Shown: in pieces, positions 1 through 5,497 of the stretch | Position numbering within the stretch: the first letter of the stretch is position 1 | Layout of the letters: the number at the start of each line of letters is the position of its first letter | Assembly (NCBI GenBank): GCA_009699825.1 | Contig: WLNM01000070.1 | Location: 1-6,097, forward strand | Origin: Actinomycetota bacterium | Lineage (GTDB): Bacteria > Actinomycetota > Actinomycetes > Nanopelagicales > Nanopelagicaceae | Reading direction: 5' to 3' | Length of the DNA stretch: 6,097 nt | Position numbers and translations under genes: made by a program | The notes under the pieces: model-generated | Told to the model about the DNA's origin: nothing | What the model saw: the letters and a program-made list of their open reading frames with translations, nothing else | The model's database searches: none

Positions 1-453
1 AAGAGAATTTATGATTTAGGACTTGCTCCACTAATTATTACTGTTGGTGCAAAAGCTCCGGGAGATCGCACAACTGAAGCAGCTTCTGGAAAAGTATGGC
101 TTGTCTCTGCCGGAGTTCCTGCACGCAACATAGTCGCACTTGAAACTGGTCGTGACACATTGGTAAGTACAAAAGCGTATGTACGAGAGATGAAAAAGCG
201 CGAAATAAAAGACGTCATCATTGCAACAGATCCATATCACTGTCGTCGTTCAATGACGATGGCAAATGATCGCGGTTTAATTGCAACGTGTTCTCCCGTG
301 CAGTTTGGTCCGAATTCGCTCCGTAATTCGAGCAAAAGATATTTGCTACGCGAATCAGGCGCATATCTGGCTTACATAACCCTTGGTCATTTTGGAATAA
401 ATATCAGCGACCATTTAGATGCGAACAAAATTCTCGATAAGGTTGTTTCATGA
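1..453 (+). CDS. YdcF-like DUF218 domain protein, C-terminal part (5' end outside window)
   Basis: The frame is open from base 1 to a TGA at 451-453, giving 150 visible residues. The start lies upstream of the window; a TTG at 160 is only an internal codon, because family-like sequence continues on both sides of it. Visible family features are an acidic/polar segment with TTEAA near residue 24, WLVSAGVP around 33-40, an ETGRDT motif around 48-53 (matching the E-x-(S/G)-x-(N/D)T signature of DUF218), and TDPYHCRRS around 76-84 followed by MA. The family (YdcF/SanA/ElyC) is linked to the cell envelope in some bacteria, but the biochemical activity is generally not established, and YdcF has been reported to bind S-adenosylmethionine. 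The stop overlaps the next start (ATGA), so it is probably co-transcribed and coupled with the dGTPase gene. The domain call is fairly sure; the function is unknown. Confidence 0.8.
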   Translation, partial: KRIYDLGLAPLIITVGAKAPGDRTTEAASGKVWLVSAGVPARNIVALETGRDTLVSTKAYVREMKKREIKDVIIATDPYHCRRSMTMANDRGLIATCSPVQFGPNSLRNSSKRYLLRESGAYLAYITLGHFGINISDHLDANKILDKVVS

Positions 454-1670
454 GCGTTTATAGCGATCGTGATAACGAGCGCTTCCTGGATGAACCAGCA
501 AAGCGCGCCGGACGTACAGAATTTATGCGAGATCGTGCTCGCGTAATTCACTCCGCCTCACTTCGTCGTCTTGCAGCAAAGACACAAGTTGCAGTTCCTT
601 GGGAAAATGATTTTCAGCGCACACGGTTGGCGCACTCACTTGAATGCGCGCAAATTGGTCGCGAACTTGGAGAATCACTCGGTGCAGATCCTGATTTATT
701 GGATACCGCTTGTCTTGCACATGATTTAGGACATCCACCATTTGGTCACAACGGCGAAGAAGCATTGGCCGAAATTGCAAAGAGTTGTGGTGGTTTTGAA
801 GGTAATGCGCAGAGTTTCAGATTACTTACTCGCCTAGAAGCAAAGACAGTTAATGCCAATGGTCGATCAATCGGATTAAATCTCACACGCGCATCCCTTG
901 ATGCAGCGACTAAATATCCGTGGCAACGCGCAACTAATCCACGCAAATTTGGTGTCTATGACGATGACGTAGAAATCTATAAGTGGATGCGTGCAGATGC
1001 ACCAGAAGGAAAACGCTGCATCGAAGCTCAAATTATGGATTGGTCTGATGATGTTTCTTATTCAGTTCACGATTTAGAAGATGCAATCGTTGCAAACCAA
1101 GTCCATGTGCGAACATTCGAAGACGACTTTGATGCCATTTATGAGTGCATGAGAGAAGATTACGGAAGCAATGCAACAAAAGCTGAGGCAACTGAAGCGC
1201 TAGTGCGTCTGCAGGAATTATCTTGCTGGCCAATTAATTACAGCGGAAGCCACCGCTCTCTTGCTCGTCTAAAGGATTCAACAAGTCAGTTAATTGGTCG
1301 CTTTGTTTTAGCCGTTGAAAACAAGACACGTGCGATTTATGGTGATCAGCCATTAGCAAGATACGGCGCAAATCTTGAGATTCCTCGAGAACAACTCATT
1401 GAAGTTGATTTCTTGAAAGCGATTGCAGGCCACTATTTAATTCGCGCAGCAGAATCACAAGAGCGATATGCAAAGCAGAAAATTGTCATTGTTGAATTAG
1501 TGGATCTTCTATACAAGAGCGCACCGAAAGCACTCGACGCAATTTTTATCGATGATTGGAATCACGCTGCCGATGATGGCCAGCGCCTTCGTGTTGTAAT
1601 TGACCAGATTGCCGCGCTGACTGACCCGGGTGCATACGCCCTGCATGCTCGCCTGACTCAAAATCGCTAA
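450..1670 (+). CDS. dgt: Deoxyguanosinetriphosphate triphosphohydrolase-like HD-domain protein
   Basis: This 406-residue protein belongs to the dGTPase family, which hydrolyses dGTP (often other dNTPs in type-2 members) to the deoxynucleoside and inorganic triphosphate in the cytoplasm, so it helps control dNTP pools. The HD-domain metal ligands are visible: H62 in TRLAHSLE, H91-D92 in CLAHDLGHPPFGH, and an Asp at 200 or 201 in MDWSDDVSYSVHD. The family motif FEGNAQSFR is at 116-124 and the N-terminal RVIHSASLRRLAAKTQV block at 31-47. Length is close to the roughly 420-residue actinobacterial members and shorter than E. coli Dgt (about 505). The ATG at 450 overlaps the upstream TGA and is preceded by AAGG at 439-442, 7 bases away, which supports this start. 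The gene lies 9 bases before dnaG, an arrangement also known from mycobacteria. The exact nucleotide preference cannot be read from the sequence. Confidence 0.93.
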   Translation: MSVYSDRDNERFLDEPAKRAGRTEFMRDRARVIHSASLRRLAAKTQVAVPWENDFQRTRLAHSLECAQIGRELGESLGADPDLLDTACLAHDLGHPPFGHNGEEALAEIAKSCGGFEGNAQSFRLLTRLEAKTVNANGRSIGLNLTRASLDAATKYPWQRATNPRKFGVYDDDVEIYKWMRADAPEGKRCIEAQIMDWSDDVSYSVHDLEDAIVANQVHVRTFEDDFDAIYECMREDYGSNATKAEATEALVRLQELSCWPINYSGSHRSLARLKDSTSQLIGRFVLAVENKTRAIYGDQPLARYGANLEIPREQLIEVDFLKAIAGHYLIRAAESQERYAKQKIVIVELVDLLYKSAPKALDAIFIDDWNHAADDGQRLRVVIDQIAALTDPGAYALHARLTQNR

Positions 1671-1679
1671 AGTGCGCAT

Positions 1680-3527
1680 ATGAGCGGACGCATTAAAGAT
1701 GAAGATGTCACCTATCTTCGCGAACGCGTTCCAATCGATGAAGTTGTTGCAGATTATGTTCAACTTAAATCAGCAGGTGGCGGACAGAAAAAAGGTTTGT
1801 GTCCATTCCATGACGAGAAATCTCCATCGTTTCACGTAACACCTAGCAAAGGTTTTTATCATTGCTTTGGTTGCCAAGCCAGTGGCGATGTCATTTCATT
1901 TCTCATGAAGATGGATCACCTGACATTTACTGAAACTCTCGAACGTCTTGCAGATCGCATCGGATACGCACTTCGTTATGAAGAAAATTCATCTGGACCA
2001 TCTGTTCCATCCGGAATGCGTTCGCGTTTAATTGCGGCAAACGCGGCAGCAGCAACGTATTACCAAGAACAACTCAATACTTCACTAGATGCCGCCCATG
2101 GTCGTGATCTTCTGATGAAGCGCGGATTTGATAAAGATGCCTGCAAACTATTTGGTGTTGGATTTGCACCTGATGATTGGGATTCTCTAACTAAACACTT
2201 ACGTGCACAAGGTTTTTCAATCGATGAACTAGAAACTGCTGGATTATCAAAAATGGGTCAGCGCGGACCAATAGATCGTTTTCGCAATCGCCTGACCTGG
2301 CCGATTAAAGACATTACAGGCGATGTTGTTGGTTTTGGCGCGCGAAAGTTAGCAAGTGATGAAGAAGACCAAGGTCCCAAATACCTCAATACGCCCGAGA
2401 CTCCGATCTATAAAAAGAGCCAAGTTTTATACGGTTTAGATGTAGCAAAGAAAGAAATTGCCAAGAAACGTCAAGCAGTAATTGTTGAGGGTTACACAGA
2501 TGTCATGGCCGCACACTTAGCCGGAATTACAACCGCCGTTGCAACATGCGGAACTGCATTTGGCGCCGACCACATTCGAATCTTGCGTAGATTGTTAATG
2601 GATGATGATGCATTTCGCGGAGAAGTAATCTTTACATTCGATGGTGATGCCGCAGGACAAAAAGCAGCACTGCGCGCATTTAGCGATGATCAAAAATTTG
2701 TTACGCAAACCTTTGTTGCTGTCGAACCAGATGGACTAGACCCTTGCGATCTGCGCCAAAATAAAGGTGATGCAGCACTTCGAGATTTAATTGCACGTCG
2801 TGTTCCACTCTTTGAGTTTGCAATCCGTGCAGAGTTAGCGAAATACACTCTGACAACTCCTGAGGGTCGCATCAGTGCACTCAATGCCGCTGCGCCCCTT
2901 GTCGCACAAATCAGAGATAAGTCTTTGCGCCCAGAGTATTCACGCTCTCTTGCTGGTTGGCTCGGTGTTGAAGTCGAACAAGTCTCTGCTGCTGTTGCAA
3001 CAGCCATGAAGAAAACTCCACAAGTAAGCGTTGACCCAACTGCGCCAGAAGTTGTTGCACAAGATTGGCGTCCAGACCCGCAAGAACCGCGATTGATTTT
3101 AGAACGTGAAGTTTTGAAAGCACGAGTTCAGGAACCAGGACTCTGCACATCATTTAATGATTTAGAAGTAAATGCATTTACCCATCCTGCATATCAAGAA
3201 CTTCGTGCGGTGATTGATCAGATGGCACCTGATAACTCTGCGTTGACAATAGATAAAATCACAAATGAAAATATGAAATCACTATTTACTGAATTAAACG
3301 TCGAACCAATACGCGCAGATGGAGAAATCACAGAGCATTACGTCGCAAGCATTATTGCTCGATTGCGCGAAGTAGCTGTCTCTCGCGCAATTGCAGAACT
3401 TAAATCAAGTTTGCAAAGACTCAACCCAGTTGAAAATGAAGCGGAATACAACGCGGCTTTTGCCCAACTTGTTGCCCTCGAAAGCACTCGACGCACCTTG
3501 CACGATCTCGCCCTTGGCGGGCTGTAG
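1680..3527 (+). CDS. dnaG: DNA primase
   Basis: This 615-residue protein is the replicative primase, which makes short RNA primers for the replication fork and works with the DnaB helicase. The N-terminal CHC2 zinc finger has C41, H44, C62 and C65 (CPFH...HCFGCQASGD). The catalytic core contains the basic stretch DRFRNRLTWPIKD at 199-211, the KYLNTPETPIYKKS block at 234-247, the TOPRIM glutamate in VEGYTDV (E270), the FDGDAAG motif (D321, D323) and DPCD at 354-357. The C-terminal region from about 450 ends in a helical LREVAVSRAI...LESTRRTLHDLALG segment typical of the helicase-binding domain. All key motifs are intact and the length is normal (mycobacterial DnaG is near 640). The ATG lies 9 bases after the dgt stop, with only a weak upstream purine stretch (AAAGTG), so translation may depend partly on coupling. 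No convincing terminator follows the stop. Confidence 0.97.
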   Translation: MSGRIKDEDVTYLRERVPIDEVVADYVQLKSAGGGQKKGLCPFHDEKSPSFHVTPSKGFYHCFGCQASGDVISFLMKMDHLTFTETLERLADRIGYALRYEENSSGPSVPSGMRSRLIAANAAAATYYQEQLNTSLDAAHGRDLLMKRGFDKDACKLFGVGFAPDDWDSLTKHLRAQGFSIDELETAGLSKMGQRGPIDRFRNRLTWPIKDITGDVVGFGARKLASDEEDQGPKYLNTPETPIYKKSQVLYGLDVAKKEIAKKRQAVIVEGYTDVMAAHLAGITTAVATCGTAFGADHIRILRRLLMDDDAFRGEVIFTFDGDAAGQKAALRAFSDDQKFVTQTFVAVEPDGLDPCDLRQNKGDAALRDLIARRVPLFEFAIRAELAKYTLTTPEGRISALNAAAPLVAQIRDKSLRPEYSRSLAGWLGVEVEQVSAAVATAMKKTPQVSVDPTAPEVVAQDWRPDPQEPRLILEREVLKARVQEPGLCTSFNDLEVNAFTHPAYQELRAVIDQMAPDNSALTIDKITNENMKSLFTELNVEPIRADGEITEHYVASIIARLREVAVSRAIAELKSSLQRLNPVENEAEYNAAFAQLVALESTRRTLHDLALGGL

Positions 3528-3540
3528 GGGCTTTTCGATT

Positions 3541-3569
3541 TAGACCACTCCCGCGCTGTGCGCTAGAGT
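3541..3569 (+). promoter_or_regulatory. Putative promoter for the tRNA-Asn gene
   Basis: A -35-like TAGACC (3541-3546) and a -10-like TAGAGT (3564-3569, fitting the actinobacterial TAnnnT pattern) are separated by 17 bases. Transcription would start near 3575-3578, about 25 bases before the tRNA. The spacing and position are right for a housekeeping sigma promoter, but the -35 matches TTGACA at only four of six bases. Transcription could instead run through from dnaG. This is inference from sequence pattern alone. Confidence 0.5.
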
Positions 3570-3576
3570 GTGCGCT
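3557..3576 (+). repeat. 8-bp direct repeat TGTGCGCT flanking the putative -10 box
   Basis: TGTGCGCT occurs at 3557-3564 and again at 3569-3576, a 12-base period. The two copies overlap the first and last bases of the TAGAGT box. The first copy also forms an inverted repeat GCGC-TGT-GCGC (3553-3563) inside the promoter spacer. This could be a site for a protein or initiation-region structure, but short GC-rich repeats also arise by chance. Confidence 0.4.
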
Positions 3577-3584
3577 CGTAACTC

Positions 3585-3599
3585 TTCGCGAAAAGCGAA
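3585..3599 (+). other. Small hairpin in the tRNA leader
   Basis: TTCGC (3585-3589) and GCGAA (3595-3599) form a perfect 5-bp stem with a GAAAA loop, ending 3 bases before the mature tRNA. It would sit in the 5' leader of the precursor, next to the RNase P cleavage site. It has no T run after it, so it is not an intrinsic terminator. A role in processing is only a suggestion. Confidence 0.4.
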
Positions 3600-3602
3600 T
3601 AG

Positions 3603-3674
3603 TCCCTGATAGCTCAATGGCAGAGCAGCCGGCTGTTAACCGGCAGGTTCTTGGTTCGAATCCAAGTCAGGGAG
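3603..3674 (+). tRNA. tRNA-Asn (anticodon GUU)
   Basis: A full 72-base cloverleaf can be drawn. The acceptor stem is TCCCTGA/TCAGGGA (3603-3609 with 3667-3673, perfect). The D stem is GCTC/GAGC, with GG in the loop. The anticodon stem is GCCGG/CCGGC (3628-3632 with 3640-3644) around loop CTGTTAA, which puts the GTT anticodon at 3635-3637. The variable loop is five bases, and the T stem CTTGG/CCAAG carries loop TTCGAAT. The discriminator base is G at 3674, as in known tRNA-Asn. CCA is not encoded (the next bases are CAG), so the 3' end must be added by a CCA-adding enzyme. It reads Asn codons AAU and AAC. Confidence 0.97.
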
Positions 3675-3680
3675 CAGATC

Positions 3681-3702
3681 TTTCTCAGGCTTTTCTCAGG
3701 CT
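3681..3702 (+). repeat. Perfect 11-bp tandem duplication downstream of tRNA-Asn
   Basis: TTTCTCAGGCT occurs twice head to tail (3681-3691 and 3692-3702), starting 7 bases after the tRNA. Each copy contains TCAGG, which also occurs in the tRNA's 3' acceptor strand (3667-3671). The T-rich copies could help end the tRNA transcript, but there is no stem to make a standard intrinsic terminator. The rest of the 71-base spacer (3675-3745) is AT-rich and holds no gene that I can see. Confidence 0.7.
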
Positions 3703-3733
3703 TTATGTTTACTTTAAGCATTACACATCGATT

Positions 3734-3737
3734 GGAA
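3734..3737 (+). promoter_or_regulatory. Weak ribosome binding site for the Rieske gene
   Basis: GGAA lies 8 bases before the ATG at 3746, in an otherwise AT-rich leader. It is a short match to the Shine-Dalgarno core but well spaced, and it supports this ATG as the start. The Tat signal beginning at residue 2 supports it more strongly. Confidence 0.45.
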
Positions 3738-3745
3738 CTTAAAAT

Positions 3746-4126
3746 ATGAATCGAAGAGGATTTTTACGTGGCATTTCAGTTGTCGCAGGTGCACTTTTAT
3801 TTGGCCGCACTCAAACTGCAATAGCAGCATCACCAAAAAAAATCGTTAAAGTTTCAAAGTTTCCTATCGGTTCTAACACTCAATTTGTCGCAGCCAATGG
3901 TGCACCTGCATTTCTCTTTCGCACTAAGAGTGGGGTATTTGCTTACTCCGCAATTTGCACGCACCTAGGTTGCACGGTTGCTCCTCTTGGTAAAAAACTT
4001 GTGTGCCCCTGCCATGGAGGATCCTTTGATCCCTTTAAATCAGGCAAAGTCGTTGCAGGACCACCAAAACGTCCACTAGATAAAATAAAAGTATCAATTC
4101 AAAAGGATTGGATAGTTCAAGCGTAA
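3746..4126 (+). CDS. Tat-exported Rieske [2Fe-2S] protein
   Basis: This 126-residue protein binds a Rieske 2Fe-2S cluster, so it is an electron carrier or electron-transfer subunit on the outer face of the membrane. The cluster motifs are complete: C71-T-H73-L-G-C76 and C87-P-C89-H90-G-G. C71, H73, C87 and H90 are the predicted cluster ligands and C76/C89 the likely disulphide. The later GPPKRPL (105-111) matches the proline-rich loop of the cytochrome bc/Rieske fold. The N-terminus has a twin-arginine signal: NRRGFLRG at 2-9, a short hydrophobic stretch around 10-20, an arginine at 21 and an AIAA cleavage-like site near 25-28. It is shorter than respiratory bc1 Rieske subunits and no cytochrome b gene is adjacent, so its redox partner is unknown. 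It may be freely secreted or anchored by an uncut signal. Its TAA is followed at once by the next gene's ATG. Confidence 0.92.
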   Translation: MNRRGFLRGISVVAGALLFGRTQTAIAASPKKIVKVSKFPIGSNTQFVAANGAPAFLFRTKSGVFAYSAICTHLGCTVAPLGKKLVCPCHGGSFDPFKSGKVVAGPPKRPLDKIKVSIQKDWIVQA

Positions 4127-5248
4127 ATGAAAAAAACAAGCATAAATATCGTAGTTGCTTTTGCACTCGGTGCAAGTGTTGCTGGTGGAATCGCTGTAGC
4201 TGAAATCAATAACACCGGTGGCGTCAAAGCATGTGTTGATAACAAAACAAAAGCACTTTATGTATCTGCAAATGGCAAGTGTGCAAAGGGTCGTTCTCCC
4301 CTTGAACTAACGGTAAATGGTTTTGATGTGCGAAATATTGCAGCAACTGTTACACCTTCTGTAGTGTCAATCGCAGTTGAAACTGCGACAAGTGGCGGAA
4401 CAGGATCTGGCTGGGTTTATCAGTCAAATAGTTCTTCGTCGTACATCATTACTAATAATCATGTCATTGATGCCGTCGCCTCTGAATCTGGAACAATTAC
4501 GGTCGAATTTTCAAATGGTGACCAAATTGATGCAACCATTGTTGGGCGGGATAAGGCGTATGACGTTGCTGTCTTGCAAATCGATAAGGGAAACCTTGCA
4601 GCTCTTAACCTTGGAGATTCAACAAAATTAGTTGTTGGCGAACCTGTAATGGCAATTGGTTCACCGCTTGGATTAGCTTCTACAGTAACAACAGGAATTA
4701 TTTCTGCACTCAACCGTCCTGTCTCTGCAGGAAATGTTGGTCAGGAAACTTTTGTAAATGCAATTCAAACCGATGCTGCCATCAATCCAGGTAACTCAGG
4801 TGGTGCTCTGATTAATTCGCAAGGTCAGATTATTGGTGTTAATTCAGCAATTGCCACACTTTCATCCGGTGGAACAAGTGGAAGCATCGGTCTTGGTTTT
4901 GCAATTCCAATTACAGAGGCAAAGCGTGTGATCGATGAAATTATTACGACACCTTCACATACTTCTACTCGGCCTCTTCTCGGCGTGTATTTCGATAATA
5001 CATACACCGGAATCGGTGCATTGATTCTTGAACTCACACCGGGTGAAGCAGCTGAAACAGCTGGTATCCCTGTAGGTTCGGTAATTAAATCAATTGGTGG
5101 CCAGCGAGTTACTGATCAGGTAAGTGCAAAGGTTCGCATTCGTTCTTACGCACCGGGCACAACAATTTCTGTCACAGTTGCTTTACCAAATGGTGGCGGA
5201 ACAAAGACGTACACCGTTAAATTGGGCAAAGCACCTTCTAATGGATAA
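4127..5248 (+). CDS. HtrA/DegP-like S1C serine protease with one PDZ domain
   Basis: This 373-residue trypsin-like protease is probably involved in extracytoplasmic protein quality control. Residues 7-25 form a hydrophobic signal or anchor ending in AVA, so it is either secreted or tethered. A short two-cysteine segment follows (C36, C52; about 30-66). The protease domain spans about 68-275 with the catalytic triad H112 (TNNHV), D146 (YDVAVLQ) and S224 (NPGNSGG), plus the conserved GLGFAIP at 255-261. A single C-terminal PDZ domain covers about 283-366 (LLGVYF, LTPGEAAETAGI, GSVIKSIGGQRV). The architecture matches the actinobacterial PepD/HtrA style, but without a cytoplasmic N-terminal extension. 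The ATG directly abuts the Rieske stop and has only a weak GGATAG 11 bases upstream, so translational coupling is likely. The protease call is very sure; its substrate is unknown. Confidence 0.93.
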   Translation: MKKTSINIVVAFALGASVAGGIAVAEINNTGGVKACVDNKTKALYVSANGKCAKGRSPLELTVNGFDVRNIAATVTPSVVSIAVETATSGGTGSGWVYQSNSSSSYIITNNHVIDAVASESGTITVEFSNGDQIDATIVGRDKAYDVAVLQIDKGNLAALNLGDSTKLVVGEPVMAIGSPLGLASTVTTGIISALNRPVSAGNVGQETFVNAIQTDAAINPGNSGGALINSQGQIIGVNSAIATLSSGGTSGSIGLGFAIPITEAKRVIDEIITTPSHTSTRPLLGVYFDNTYTGIGALILELTPGEAAETAGIPVGSVIKSIGGQRVTDQVSAKVRIRSYAPGTTISVTVALPNGGGTKTYTVKLGKAPSNG

Positions 5249-5257
5249 TCTGTAGTC

Positions 5258-5497
5258 ATGGCACTCTTTCGTTTATCTATTTCCCTACCTGATCAACCGG
5301 GTTCACTTGGTGCTTTGGCATCTGCGATTGGTTTTGCTGGGGGAGATATTCGCGAACTCACAGTGACTAAATCAGAAGCTGGTAAAGGTTATGACGATAT
5401 GACTGTTGCTATTCCTGGCAATGATCCGACTGATCTTTTGAATATTCTTAGTTCAATAGGTGGCGTTGAAGTTATAGAAATCAAGCCAATTAACTAG
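5258..5497 (+). CDS. Stand-alone ACT-domain protein
   Basis: This 79-residue protein is essentially one ACT domain. It has a first strand LFRLSISLP (3-11), the ligand-loop and helix block PDQPGSLGALASAIG (11-25), then GGDIRELTV (28-36), a turn GKGYDDMTVAIP (42-53), and a second helix and last strand to VIEIKP (72-77). The ACT fold usually binds amino acids or other small ligands and regulates metabolic enzymes. Here no enzyme domain is attached, so it may act as a separate regulatory subunit or sensor. It resembles the N-terminal ACT domain found on some malic enzymes, but no such enzyme is in view. The ATG is 9 bases after the protease stop with no clear Shine-Dalgarno site, so it probably shares that transcript. 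Its 3' end overlaps the opposite-strand epimerase gene by 8 bases. The ligand is unknown. Confidence 0.85.
   Translation: MALFRLSISLPDQPGSLGALASAIGFAGGDIRELTVTKSEAGKGYDDMTVAIPGNDPTDLLNILSSIGGVEVIEIKPIN

Noticed and set aside
160..453. DUF218 protein read as a complete 97-residue protein starting at TTG 160
   Set aside because: The open frame continues upstream to base 1 with family-like sequence (TTEAA, WLVSAGVP, ETGRDT), so this is the tail of a longer gene.
2690..3007. 105-residue open frame on the minus strand inside dnaG
   Set aside because: It is antisense to a well-conserved primase region, has low-complexity Ser/Arg/Ala composition, and shows no domain or binding site. It is a coding shadow.
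3510..3535. Possible intrinsic terminator at the dnaG end (GCCC ... GGGC followed by TTTT)
   Set aside because: The stem is only 4 bp with a 14-base loop, and an alternative 4-bp pairing inside it has no T run. This is too weak to call.
3667..3702. Attachment site of an integrated element at the tRNA-Asn 3' end
   Set aside because: The tRNA is intact, but there is no integrase, and no long repeat of the tRNA 3' end elsewhere in the window. The shared motif is only 5 bases.
3675..3745. Separate promoter for the Rieske-protease run
   Set aside because: TAnnnT-like boxes exist in the AT-rich spacer (for example at 3710-3715), but none has a suitable -35 at 16-18 bases. Read-through from the tRNA promoter is equally possible.
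4377..4713. Alternative-frame open frames on both strands within the protease gene
   Set aside because: They overlap the catalytic His/Asp region of a clear S1C protease and show no recognisable domain of their own.
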